Origin: UBA7985 sp965661545
GTDB lineage: Bacteria > Pseudomonadota > Alphaproteobacteria > UBA7985
Direction of reading: 5' to 3'
DNA: 64,000 nt
Assembly: GCA_965661545.1 (NCBI GenBank)
Contig: CBFIEF010000006.1
Span: 1-64,000, forward strand
Shown here one piece after another: positions 9,110 to 17,703 of this stretch; positions within the stretch are counted from its first letter, which is position 1; each line of letters starts with the position of its first letter. The translations under genes were made by a program, and so were the position numbers. The notes under the pieces are model-generated. The model had not been told where the DNA came from and ran no database searches. It saw only the letters and a list, made by a program, of their open reading frames with translations.

Positions 9110-9412
9110 TTAGGCCGCTTGCGCGAATTCGATACTTGGACCCGCCAAGCGACGGACTTCGCGCATTTTAACCGGCACACGCGCGGTTGTGTCTTCGGGG
9201 CGCAGCGCGATCAGATAGGCGCCGACCACGGTATTTGCCGCCTCTGCCTGTTCCCCGGCCTGCGTGAGTTGATCGGTTTCATCTTTGCCGTAGCCGATGG
9301 CGGCGTCGTCGATGGAAGTGGACCAGCTTTGCTCTGCTGTCCAAAACACGATGTCGCCGTTGCGAACATCGTTGGCGGTCAGAATTGCTTTAGTCGTCAA
9401 TGCAGCAGCCAT
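9110..9412 (-). CDS. DUF2849 family protein of the sulfite reductase cluster
   Basis: This 100-residue soluble protein has no signal peptide or membrane segment. Its pattern (LTANDVRNGDIVFW near the N terminus, then VGAYLIALR and a basic VREVRRLAG-like tail) is that of DUF2849, a small family found almost only between siroheme synthase and cysI. It lies 12 bases before cysI and 2 bases after the siroheme synthase stop, clearly in the same transcript. Its biochemical role is unknown; co-occurrence suggests help in sulfite reductase assembly or activity. Confidence 0.85.
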   Translation of the reverse strand: MAAALTTKAILTANDVRNGDIVFWTAEQSWSTSIDDAAIGYGKDETDQLTQAGEQAEAANTVVGAYLIALRPEDTTARVPVKMREVRRLAGPSIEFAQAA

Positions 9413-9414
9413 GG

Positions 9415-10446
9415 TTAAGCAGCCTTTCGGAAAATGAAGGGGGGAAGCGCAGGTCGCTGGGCGCGCGACTGCGAACGTGTTGATTTGGTCTCGGGTGTAG
9501 CGTCGATGCCGGGAATGAACCGGACCTTCAGGCCGGCGGCGTGCGCGGCTGTGTGTTCGTCTTCGGCCAAGGCGCCGTTTCCGGATACAAGGCGCACGAC
9601 TTGATGGCCCGCAGCGACATGGCGCAGGATCTCAGAAAAGGCGTTCAGCTCCAAAACCTGAAAAGTCGCTTCGCGGCGTGCCAGTTCCAGCACGGATCGG
9701 GCCACCATCGGTTCATGGAGCACAACCGCAGCGGTATCGAGCGCGCGGTGGCCAGCGATAGCCAGCAGATCCGCCTCACCAGATCCCGTACCAACAATCG
9801 TCAGACTGCCTGCCGGTTGGGTCTGTTTGGCCCCTGTCAGCAAGTCTGCGCCAAGCGTTTGTACCGCTGTTTCCGAGCTGAGGCGCTCAGAGCGCGCTGT
9901 GTTGAAAAAGCTGCGCCAAAAATCGCGTCGGGGCTGGCCGGGTTTCAGTGTCTGCGCAACATGACCCCTCAGACCCGCAGCAGTCCGGGCGATGAGGCCC
10001 AAGCTTGGCTCCAGCACGAACTCAATTTGCGCTTTTATGGAGCGTGCAAGGACGGGCGCGGTGCCTTCGGTGCCAATGGCAATGACCACGGGGTCACGAT
10101 CGACAATCGCTGGCGTCGAAAAATCGGAAACCGCAGGCTGATCGGCGGCGCAAACCAAAACACCTTCGTGGCGCGCCTTGCGGGCAAGGTCAGCGTCAAG
10201 CTGCTCATCGCCGGTAGCGGCATAGGCGAAAGGTGCGTTGCGGGGCAAACTGAAGCACAGCGGGTTCTGGCGAATGAGGGTCAGGCCCTCAAGCTCCGAC
10301 ACAGCCGGCTCAAACGCTGACGCCACAGCAATCACGTTGGCTTCCGTTTTCAACAGCAGTCGCAGCTTCGCAGCGGCTTCTTCGCCACCACCAAAAACCA
10401 CCAGTGGACGCGCATGTACGGTCAGGAATAAAGGAAAGGCTTTCAT
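9415..10446 (-). CDS. cysG: Siroheme synthase: intact precorrin-2 dehydrogenase half, truncated methyltransferase half
   Basis: The N-terminal half (about residues 1-200) is a Met8/CysG-type precorrin-2 dehydrogenase/ferrochelatase: GGGEEAAAKLRLL for NAD binding, CAADQP with the conserved catalytic Asp, and DFSTPAIVDRDPVVIAIGTEGTAPVLAR. The C-terminal part begins like a uroporphyrinogen-III methyltransferase (TIVGTGSGEADLLAI) but is only about 130 residues instead of about 250. It has VRLVSGNGA where the SAM-binding VRLKGGDP motif is expected, and it ends soon after FIPGI. It should oxidise precorrin-2 and insert iron but probably cannot methylate uroporphyrinogen III, so a separate methyltransferase would be needed elsewhere. 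It is the first gene of the sulfite reductase cluster. Confidence 0.85.
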   Translation of the reverse strand: MKAFPLFLTVHARPLVVFGGGEEAAAKLRLLLKTEANVIAVASAFEPAVSELEGLTLIRQNPLCFSLPRNAPFAYAATGDEQLDADLARKARHEGVLVCAADQPAVSDFSTPAIVDRDPVVIAIGTEGTAPVLARSIKAQIEFVLEPSLGLIARTAAGLRGHVAQTLKPGQPRRDFWRSFFNTARSERLSSETAVQTLGADLLTGAKQTQPAGSLTIVGTGSGEADLLAIAGHRALDTAAVVLHEPMVARSVLELARREATFQVLELNAFSEILRHVAAGHQVVRLVSGNGALAEDEHTAAHAAGLKVRFIPGIDATPETKSTRSQSRAQRPALPPFIFRKAA

Positions 10447-10527
10447 GGCACCCTCGGTTCAATACCGTCCCAATGTGCCAATTTCCTCAAAAATCACAAT
10501 ATGCAGGAAAAAATAAGCCTCAAATCA

Positions 10528-10569
10528 CAAAAGGCGCGAGAGAGGCAGAATATTGTGCCACTTCGCGCC
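10528..10569 (-). terminator. Rho-independent terminator downstream of HU
   Basis: On the minus strand, arms GGCGCGA (63-69 of this block) and TCGCGCC (33-39) pair, with an inner GGCA/TGCC pair inside the loop, and the stem is followed by TTTT. It lies about 70 bases after the HU stop and before the siroheme synthase gene, so it would separate the two transcription units. Confidence 0.6.
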
Positions 10570-10638
10570 TTCAGTAAGGACTTTATCCTGCTTCCGGGAT
10601 GCCGCTGACGACAGCGTGCTTCCCTGATGCTTCAGGTT

Positions 10639-10935
10639 TTAGCTGGTTGCAGCTGAACCCATGGCGTTTTTCAGAGCCGTGGACGGCTTGAAGGAAGCAA
10701 CACGCTTCTCAGGAATGTTGATCGTCGCACCAGTGGATGGGTTGCGGCCCGTGCGAGCAGCGCGAACTTCTGACTTGATGGTCGCGAAAGAACCGACGGC
10801 AACATCGTTACCTGCAATCAGTTCGGACTGAAGCGCGCCGAGGAACGCTTCGATTGTTGCTTTAGCTTGGGATTCAGCGACGCCAGATTCTTGAGCGGCT
10901 GCGGAAACCAATGCGGTGAAAGCGGTTTTTGACAT
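10639..10935 (-). CDS. hup: HU family DNA-binding protein
   Basis: This 98-residue protein has the HU/IHF fold: N-terminal helices (MSKTAFTALVSAAAQESGV, ATIEAFLGAL) and the beta-arm segment with GRNPSTGATINIPEKR, followed by FKPSTALKNA. It binds and bends DNA non-specifically as a dimer and shapes the nucleoid. The conserved Pro of the arm tip lies within RNPSTG. The start follows a GGGAG ribosome site. It is a single gene with its own 239-base upstream region and a terminator downstream. Confidence 0.93.
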   Translation of the reverse strand: MSKTAFTALVSAAAQESGVAESQAKATIEAFLGALQSELIAGNDVAVGSFATIKSEVRAARTGRNPSTGATINIPEKRVASFKPSTALKNAMGSAATS

Positions 10936-11174
10936 CGTGATAACTCCCTTGTGTCATGGTGTCGTTGCACCACCCCGAATGAGCTTTCGGTTTAATGAAA
11001 CTGCCCAAAAAGAAAAAGACATTATGCGCATATTTGGGAAATTGGTGCTGTTTTATTGGGGATAGCCTCAATTTGTGGCCGGAATTGTGCAGTTTGGGCA
11101 AAAAATTACAGTGATTTTTGGCGTCGGCTATGAAGATTCGCTGTGACGCCCTGCGCTAGTTTCTTCGGAGACCC

Positions 11175-12980
11175 TCAACTGAAAGTCTCTAGGACGGCGA
11201 GAAACGCCTCACAAAATTGATCAGCTTTGGCTGCACCGACACCGTTCACCGTCAGGAATTCCTCTCTGTTCGATGGCTTTACCGATGCCATGTCGATGAG
11301 CGTTTTGTCAGAAAAGATGACATAGGGCGGAACACCGCGTTCGGCGGCGAAGGCTGTGCGGCGCTTTTTGAGCGCTTGAAGCAGATCCGTTGAGACATCC
11401 GCCTGAGCGGCTTGATCTTGCGTGGATCGGCGAGCCCGTTCTGCCCGCGGCTTGGGAATTTGATTACCGCGATATTCAAAGATCGCTGCGCCATCGAGGA
11501 CGTTCTGCCCCTGTGTTGTGATCGACAGCCCGCCAAAGCCAGATACATCGCGTTCCAGCAAGCCACCACCGACCATTTGACGGAGGATGCTCTGCCAGAA
11601 GGTCTTGGCCTGATCCTGTCCTTGGCCAAAGTCCGCGTGTTGATCATGCTTGTTCGTGGTGTGCTTCTCCGTCGCTTTACCGAGTAAGAATTCGATTACA
11701 TAAGTTGCACCAAAGCGGTTGCCGGTGGCATCAACGGCATTGAGAACCATCTGCGCGATATCGGTTCCGTCGGTTTTGTCATCTGGATCCAAGCAGAGAT
11801 CACAGTTCCCGCAAGGCTTCGCTTCTTCGCCAAAGTAGGCAAGCAAAGTCTGTCGCCGGCAATCCGGCGCTTCGCAGTAGGCAACGAGTGCACTGAGGCG
11901 CGCATGTTCGCGGCGCAGGCGTTCGCTATCTTCGAATTCTTGGTCAATGAAACGACGGCGCAGATTGATATCTTGCGCGCCAAAAACCATCTGTGCGACG
12001 GCCGGCTCACCGTCGCGGCCTGCGCGACCAATTTCCTGGTAGTAGGCGTCCAGCGAGCCTGGCAAATCGGCGTGAAAGACAAACCGGACGTCGGCTTTGT
12101 CGATCCCCATGCCAAAGGCAATGGTCGCACAAACAATCAGATCGGGTTCCGTCATAAACGCTGCTTGCGTCTCGGACCTGTCTTCGGGCTTTAGCCCCGC
12201 GTGGTAAGCGCGGGCGTTGAAGCCCTTTGACGTGAGGAACTCAGCGTAGTCCTCACTGCTTTTGCGAGACAGCGTGTAGACAATGCCGCTGTTCCCCCGG
12301 TGATCATCCAGAAAGTCCAGAAGCTGGTCTTTTGCGCGCTGTTTTGCACGGACGGCCAAACGGATATTGGGGCGGTCGAAACCAGCGACATAGACTTCAG
12401 CGGTGCCACCGAAGATCTTCTGCACAATGTCTTGGCGCGTCGGCTCGTCAGCGGTCGCTGTGACCGCCGCGATGGGCGTGTTGGGGAAGGATGTCCGCAG
12501 CTGTGAGAGGGCGTCATATTCAGGGCGAAAGCTGGCACCCCATTGGCTGATGCAATGCGCTTCATCAATCGCAATCAGGCTGAGGCTGATTTTGCGCAAA
12601 GCAGAGATCATCCGCTCGGTCATCAATCGTTCTGGCGCAAGATACAGGATCGGCACTTCACCCGCCGCGACAGCGCGCCAGATTCGGACGTTTTCATCCC
12701 GGCTTTGAGCTGAGTTGATGCTGGCTGCATTGACCCCGGCGAGTTTAAGCGCGGCCACCTGATCCTGCATCAGGGCGACCAAGGGGGAAACCACCAGACT
12801 CAATCCGCCTTTTACCAGAGCAGGAACTTGGTAGGTCAGGGATTTGCCGGCACCGGTGGGCATGACGGCGAGGGAATTCTTGCCATCGAGCAAATGATCG
12901 ACAATCTGCTCCTGACCTCGACGGAAATCGTCGAAACCAAAGACAGTTTTGAGAACATCGTGCTTGTTGCCGAGACTCAC
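11175..12980 (-). CDS. recQ: ATP-dependent DNA helicase RecQ
   Basis: This 601-residue protein has the full RecQ layout: helicase domain with Walker A PTGAGKS (41-47) and DEAH box (139-142) followed by CISQWG, the GRAGRDG motif VI, the RQC zinc site (CEAPDCRRQ and CGNCDLC) and a C-terminal HRDC domain (FLTVNGVGAAKADQ). It unwinds DNA 3'-5' in recombination and repair. It starts at a GTG preceded by GGGGAGAG. The 196 bases upstream, before the MFS gene on the same strand, hold no further gene that I can support. Confidence 0.96.
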   Translation of the reverse strand: MSLGNKHDVLKTVFGFDDFRRGQEQIVDHLLDGKNSLAVMPTGAGKSLTYQVPALVKGGLSLVVSPLVALMQDQVAALKLAGVNAASINSAQSRDENVRIWRAVAAGEVPILYLAPERLMTERMISALRKISLSLIAIDEAHCISQWGASFRPEYDALSQLRTSFPNTPIAAVTATADEPTRQDIVQKIFGGTAEVYVAGFDRPNIRLAVRAKQRAKDQLLDFLDDHRGNSGIVYTLSRKSSEDYAEFLTSKGFNARAYHAGLKPEDRSETQAAFMTEPDLIVCATIAFGMGIDKADVRFVFHADLPGSLDAYYQEIGRAGRDGEPAVAQMVFGAQDINLRRRFIDQEFEDSERLRREHARLSALVAYCEAPDCRRQTLLAYFGEEAKPCGNCDLCLDPDDKTDGTDIAQMVLNAVDATGNRFGATYVIEFLLGKATEKHTTNKHDQHADFGQGQDQAKTFWQSILRQMVGGGLLERDVSGFGGLSITTQGQNVLDGAAIFEYRGNQIPKPRAERARRSTQDQAAQADVSTDLLQALKKRRTAFAAERGVPPYVIFSDKTLIDMASVKPSNREEFLTVNGVGAAKADQFCEAFLAVLETFS

Positions 12981-13176
12981 GGTATCGACTCTCCCCGTAT
13001 TTTGTGTGCTGTGACCGAGCCCGCTGAGCCGGGGTTTCCGCCCACGGTCCGTCGCATATTATTTTGAGGATGTTAAAGCACAGGCGCGTGCGCAACGGAA
13101 TGACCGCAAAGGGCAGAACGGGGGCAATTTGGTCTTTGCTTCTGGGTAACTTTTTCGCCGCTGATCGACAGCAGCG

Positions 13177-14355
13177 CTAGGACGGGTTTTCCGCCTCCGT
13201 CTTGGCCACGGATTTGATGCCCTTAGCCAGAGAAAACAGGACCGTTGCCCCGCCAAGAACCAGAATGGAAAAGAGCGGCAGAAGGACGGGGCCGAACGAC
13301 TCATAGACCGCACCGCCGAACACAGCGCCAAACCCCTGTCCACCAAAGAAAGCCGATGCGTTGAGTGCGAGTGCCAATTGCGAGCGGGGTCCAGAGGTCT
13401 GCACCAATCGCGACTGAAGCGGAGCCAGACACAGCGACCAGCCAAAGCCCATAAGGATCATCGCAGGGTAAGACAGCCACAGAATATGAGGAATGGTCCA
13501 CAGAATAGCAAAGCACACAGCGGCGGAGGCCATACCGGCGATGATCGTTGAATCTCGCCCGAGAACTTTGAGGATTGGCGATGAGAAAACGTTGCCTGCT
13601 GTTGAGGCTATGCCGGACGCCAATAAGACCGGTATCACGGCCCATCGCGGTGTTTGGGTGACTTCCACCAACCAGAACGAGATCATCGCATAGGTCATGA
13701 ATCCGCCGGTGATCAGCAGCAGCGTGGTAAGGATGGTCAGGGCCGTTGCGCGGTCGGCAAGAACCGCGCGAATGGATTTGAGCGTGGCGCGTGTTCCACG
13801 AATGCCCGCTGGGACGCCCCAGGCCAAGCCGATGACGGCGACAAAGGCAGAACCGCCTGACACAAACCACGCCGCCCGCCACCCTGCGGCGGAGCTGACG
13901 AGACTGGCAATAGGCAGCGCAAGGACCAGCGACGCTGTCAGGCCTGTAAACACCACGGACAAGGCGGCGGGGCGGTGAGATTCTGGAACCAAGGAGGCTG
14001 CGATAACGGTGGTTGTCGGCATGACCGAACATCCGCCTACGGCCATCAGAACACGCGCGATCATGGCCTGCTCCCACGTTTGGGCTAGCCCCAGGAAGCA
14101 GGCACCGAACCCTAGCAAGGACATTGAGAACAGCAAGACGGACCGGCGGGGCCAATGTCCGATGAGCACTTGAGCCAAAATAGCACCGACGGCAATCGCG
14201 AACGAGTAAGACCAAATCAGCCCGGCAATTGCGCCGCCGGACACATTCAGTCCTTCGCGCATTTCTACTTGCACGCCAATGATAGTCAGTGACCCCCAAC
14301 TCGCGCAAAACTGCGTGAAAGCCAGAAGGATCAACACAGGCCAAGCACGTCCCAT
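13177..14355 (-). CDS. MFS transporter, substrate unknown
   Basis: This 392-residue integral membrane protein has about 12 hydrophobic helices with a short central loop, as in the major facilitator superfamily (CynX/NimT-like or drug-efflux-like subgroups are possible). The ATG at 14355 was preferred over an in-frame start 60 bases upstream that adds a hydrophilic, non-conserved leader. It lies 210 bases downstream of a P450 gene on the same strand, but the separate, dyad-rich region before it suggests its own promoter. No substrate can be inferred. Confidence 0.8.
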   Translation of the reverse strand: MGRAWPVLILLAFTQFCASWGSLTIIGVQVEMREGLNVSGGAIAGLIWSYSFAIAVGAILAQVLIGHWPRRSVLLFSMSLLGFGACFLGLAQTWEQAMIARVLMAVGGCSVMPTTTVIAASLVPESHRPAALSVVFTGLTASLVLALPIASLVSSAAGWRAAWFVSGGSAFVAVIGLAWGVPAGIRGTRATLKSIRAVLADRATALTILTTLLLITGGFMTYAMISFWLVEVTQTPRWAVIPVLLASGIASTAGNVFSSPILKVLGRDSTIIAGMASAAVCFAILWTIPHILWLSYPAMILMGFGWSLCLAPLQSRLVQTSGPRSQLALALNASAFFGGQGFGAVFGGAVYESFGPVLLPLFSILVLGGATVLFSLAKGIKSVAKTEAENPS

Positions 14356-14524
14356 CAGGCCGTGTCCCTTCGTTGAATGTCGTACAAGAACCCTACGACT
14401 GTCAGGGCCAGGCACCCGACGGTAGGGGGTAAGTACGCAAGTTCTCTACGGATTTAGGCGAATTCACCTTAATCGGTCTAAACTCAAGAACGAACGCCCG
14501 TATAAAGATAGTATTTTCGACGAA

Positions 14525-14550
14525 ACAGGCTGTATCTTAACAGTACCGTT
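14525..14550. promoter_or_regulatory. Dyad-rich region upstream of the MFS gene (possible operator)
   Basis: Two adjacent imperfect palindromes occur in the gap between the P450 stop and the MFS gene: ACAG-G-CTGT and AACAGTACCGTT, the second with one mismatched pair. They lie about 170 bases upstream of the MFS start. This resembles a repressor operator, but no TetR- or MarR-type regulator gene is next to it. Confidence 0.2.
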
Positions 14551-14565
14551 CAGTCAGCCGACCAG

Positions 14566-15726
14566 TCAGTCCCATGCCACGGGCATAGCCATCGGCCCTC
14601 GGAAGGCCCAGCCGCCAAAAGGAACCTCACCCGCAAGACGAAGGCCTTTGAACCGTTCAAACAGGCGCGGCAGTACCACGTCAGCAATCAAGCACTTTGA
14701 AATCCAAGCGCCAGCACAGAAGTGCGGGCCAGCGCCAAAGGAGATCGCGTGGGTGCAATCTTGGCTGAGGTTGAACTGGTCTGGGTGCGCAAAAATGTCC
14801 TCATCCCGATTGCCAGAGCTGAACATGAAGAACACCCGGTCCTCGGGCATGAAATCAACGCCGCCATAGCTGTAATCCTGCGCAATGCGGCGAGGTGACA
14901 TGCCGATGGGAGACATCCATCGGGCGTATTCTTCGAAAGCATTCATCCAGCTAGCTTGTCCGCTGGCAATCTTGTCCCGCTCGTTTGGGTGCGTGAGCAA
15001 GGCCCAGACGGTGCCTGCGATGGCGTCGCGGGTTTCATTTTGTCCGCCTGAAATCGCCAATCGGATATTAATGCCGTTCTGATCATCGCTCATGCCCGAT
15101 TGATGCTGAACCGATAGAAGCGAGTGTTCGGGGTGTTGCAGAACCTCGGGCAGGCGTTCCAAGATGTGGTGGTCGATGGTCTCCACACAGGCCACACAGT
15201 GGGCTTCAACGGCTGGGTCGCCTGTGTAATTGGCGCAGCCGTCCACCATGCCTTGGCTGACCTGGTCCATGGTCTGCCAATCCATATTGGTCAGTCCCGT
15301 CACCAAGCAAAGCGCCTCACCGGCCAATCGGCGCGCTATATCGCGTGTCATGTCGGCTTGTTTGAGGGGGTGCAAGTCCGCGAGTACCCGGTCGGCCATG
15401 TCCTCAAACGCTTTGCGCCAGACCTCTTTGACGGTTCGGGGTGAAATCGCTGGGAAAATTGCTTTTCGCTCTGCGCGATGCTCCCGGCCATCTTTACGCA
15501 TCATGTTTTGCCCCATCAGCTTGGTCATCAAGCCATCGGGCTGCACGGATGAGAAAATCTCGATCTTTTTCTCGTTCAGCGCAATGTCATCGCGCCGGAC
15601 CATGAGCGTCGCCCCCAGTTGTGGAACAAACGCGATGGGCGTGCGTTCGCGCATTTGCTTGAGTGTGGGGTAGGGGTCGCGCCAGAAGGCGTCGGGGTCG
15701 ATGTCGAAGGTAGTGGCATTGGACAT
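14566..15726 (-). CDS. Cytochrome P450 monooxygenase
   Basis: This 386-residue soluble bacterial P450 has the heme-ligand motif FGAGPHFCAG with Cys337 as the thiolate ligand, the ExxR pair in EEYARW, and an I-helix region SGGQNETRDAI where class I P450s carry the oxygen-activation Ala/Gly-Thr pattern. It would hydroxylate an unknown organic substrate using electrons from a ferredoxin and ferredoxin reductase; no ferredoxin gene is adjacent, although the window does contain an FPR at 5857-6624. The gene lies 49 bases downstream of a membrane protein on the same strand. Confidence 0.9.
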   Translation of the reverse strand: MSNATTFDIDPDAFWRDPYPTLKQMRERTPIAFVPQLGATLMVRRDDIALNEKKIEIFSSVQPDGLMTKLMGQNMMRKDGREHRAERKAIFPAISPRTVKEVWRKAFEDMADRVLADLHPLKQADMTRDIARRLAGEALCLVTGLTNMDWQTMDQVSQGMVDGCANYTGDPAVEAHCVACVETIDHHILERLPEVLQHPEHSLLSVQHQSGMSDDQNGINIRLAISGGQNETRDAIAGTVWALLTHPNERDKIASGQASWMNAFEEYARWMSPIGMSPRRIAQDYSYGGVDFMPEDRVFFMFSSGNRDEDIFAHPDQFNLSQDCTHAISFGAGPHFCAGAWISKCLIADVVLPRLFERFKGLRLAGEVPFGGWAFRGPMAMPVAWD

Positions 15727-15775
15727 GGTAACTCAAACCCCTTTTGCTCCGTTTTCGCTTCTCGGTCTTGAGACA

Positions 15776-16537
15776 TTAAAAGACGTCTACGACTTCGCTT
15801 TTCGGGTTGTGGGTGTGCTCTCGATAGACCGTACCCTGCATGACGGTGAGAAAAAGCAGCCACCCACCGACGAGAATTGCAACCAACAGGTTCATGACAA
15901 CCAGTTCAATACCACTCGCCACCGATCCAGCAGCTTCATAGGCAATGCTGATCAAAATACCAAAGATGAACAGCGCTATTACGCCAACGACGGCAAAGAT
16001 GATGGTCACCAGCAAGGATGCAAAAACGAGCGGAAAGGCCACACCCTTTGAGTCGCCCCATCCCTGAACAAATCCATAGGGACGCCGTCGCATTGCGACA
16101 CCGGGCAGGCAGTAAAACAGCCGAGTGAACAGGTAAAAGTAACCCAGTGCGACGGGGATGGCCAAAACGATCAAAGCAAGCATCCAAAACCCAAGCGTCT
16201 CAAAACCATCAGCCCAAATGCCAAACCCAATGATAACCACCGCGATCACAAGCGGGATGACAAGTAATCCGCAAAGCAAACCTATCAGCATCGAGTTCCC
16301 TACGTAGGGAAAGAACGGTGCACTGTTCGGGTCTTCGCCCATCAGCGTTCGAAAGATCCGGATGGACAGGAATAGCAAGAGGATGTTGGAGGCGATTTGC
16401 GCGTCAATGCCGAACAGATCCAGCGCGATGCCTTCGACCATAATGGCCGCGATAAGCAGAAACACTGATAATCTGATGTCGCTCCACCGCGTCGTGAATT
16501 CACGATATCCCATTTGCAAAATATTGATCGGTCCCAT
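15776..16537 (-). CDS. Multi-spanning membrane protein of unknown function
   Basis: This 253-residue protein has about six hydrophobic segments and a conserved-looking N terminus (MGPINILQMGYREF). The C-terminal tail is charged and histidine-rich (YREHTHNPKSEV). I chose the ATG at 16537, which follows GAGGA at good spacing; further in-frame starts at 16564 (ATG) and 16585 (GTG) are possible. I do not recognise the family, although the overall look is that of small uncharacterised inner-membrane proteins. It may be co-transcribed with the downstream P450. Confidence 0.6.
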   Translation of the reverse strand: MGPINILQMGYREFTTRWSDIRLSVFLLIAAIMVEGIALDLFGIDAQIASNILLLFLSIRIFRTLMGEDPNSAPFFPYVGNSMLIGLLCGLLVIPLVIAVVIIGFGIWADGFETLGFWMLALIVLAIPVALGYFYLFTRLFYCLPGVAMRRRPYGFVQGWGDSKGVAFPLVFASLLVTIIFAVVGVIALFIFGILISIAYEAAGSVASGIELVVMNLLVAILVGGWLLFLTVMQGTVYREHTHNPKSEVVDVF

Positions 16538-16653
16538 GGCTCTGATCCTCGATGTCGTAAGCATTCCGTTTCGTGAAAACTCCACCTAAATTCACAAACG
16601 GACAAGGCCCAATAGAAAATGACAGATTTTACGCGGTGGTTTCTAGGCCCACT

Positions 16654-17574
16654 TCAGGGGGTTAACTCCGCTGGGTCGGTCAGCGCCTCAACCAGAAAAT
16701 CAACGGCAACTTTGATTTTCGTCAGCCGGTATTTGGGCTGCTGATACAGCAGATACGTGCCAGTCTGTTCATTCCGTGAAAGGTGGAGTTTGCCATCATT
16801 CAGGGTCACGGCCTGCAAGTGCCCGGCATCGATTTGCGGCTGCACGCCCCAGCTGGGCAACAAGGCCAGTCCGTGCCCAGCCGCTGCCTCTGCGCGCAAC
16901 TCCTTGCCGATGTTACAGACAAAGGCAGGCTGGGTTTTGATTTCTGTCCAACCGCCCGCTGTTTTCGCCTGCCAATAGACGATCCTGTCCGGTCCACGGT
17001 AGAGCAGTGTTTGGTGATGCTGTAGGTCATCAAGCGTTTCAGGAATGCCGTGCTGGCTGAGGTAGTCTGGCGAAGCAACCAGCACGGAGCGGTTGCCGTT
17101 GAGTTGCCGGGCGATGGCCCGCTCGGGCGGGGCGGCGGTAACGCGGATAGCGATATCAACGTCATCATTGGCCAGGTCGATCAGTTGGTCTGTCAGCTCA
17201 AGATCCACGATCAAATCCGGGTAGAGCTGACGCAACCGGCGCAGCGCGGGCACCACCATGTATTGGCCATAGCCTGTAATCGCCGAAATACGCAGCGACC
17301 CCTTTGGGGCTGATAGCTGGTTTCGGACCAGTTCGTTAGCGTGGCGCAGATCGTTGATCGTCGGACGCACGCGGTCGAGATAGATTTGGCCCAGCTCCGT
17401 CAGTTTCACAACGCGCGTGGTTCGGCTGAGCAGCGTTACACCCAAGGCTGCTTCGAGGTCTTGCAAGCGACGAGACACAGACGACGCTGGAACGCCCAAG
17501 GCCTTAGAGGCCTCGGCAAAACTGCCCAACTCGGCAACCTTGATGAAGTATGAAATGGCGCGGAGTTGATCCAT
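16654..17574 (-). CDS. LysR family transcriptional regulator
   Basis: This 306-residue protein has an N-terminal winged helix-turn-helix (residues about 1-60, with FAEASKALGVPASSVSRRLQDLE) and a periplasmic-binding-protein-like effector domain. The group looks like the AaeR/DsdC-type proteobacterial LysRs that have the motif SLRISAITGYGQY after the linker. It is divergent from an MDR oxidoreductase gene across 129 bases, so that gene is its likely target. The effector is unknown. Confidence 0.92.
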   Translation of the reverse strand: MDQLRAISYFIKVAELGSFAEASKALGVPASSVSRRLQDLEAALGVTLLSRTTRVVKLTELGQIYLDRVRPTINDLRHANELVRNQLSAPKGSLRISAITGYGQYMVVPALRRLRQLYPDLIVDLELTDQLIDLANDDVDIAIRVTAAPPERAIARQLNGNRSVLVASPDYLSQHGIPETLDDLQHHQTLLYRGPDRIVYWQAKTAGGWTEIKTQPAFVCNIGKELRAEAAAGHGLALLPSWGVQPQIDAGHLQAVTLNDGKLHLSRNEQTGTYLLYQQPKYRLTKIKVAVDFLVEALTDPAELTP

Positions 17575-17597
17575 GCCCGTACTCCCAGCGGTGGATT

Positions 17598-17617
17598 ATT
17601 GTTGTTGAAAAGACAAT
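17598..17617. promoter_or_regulatory. Inverted repeat ATTGT-N10-ACAAT, candidate LysR operator
   Basis: A perfect five-base inverted repeat with a ten-base spacer lies 24-43 bases upstream of the LysR start, in the gap shared with the MDR gene. LysR proteins usually bind a dyad near such a divergent promoter, but this one has N10 rather than the common T-N11-A spacing, so the assignment is tentative. Confidence 0.35.
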
Positions 17618-17703
17618 TTTGAATGCCAGTACTGTCGGTTTTCTTAGCTTTGTCATTCTATATATTTGCAAAATATCAATAATACAGCCTTTTGGAGCCG
17701 ACA

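Noticed and set aside
11110..11174. Inverted repeat GGCGTC/GACGCC downstream of recQ
   Set aside because: The loop is about 19 bases and no T tract follows, so it is a poor terminator.
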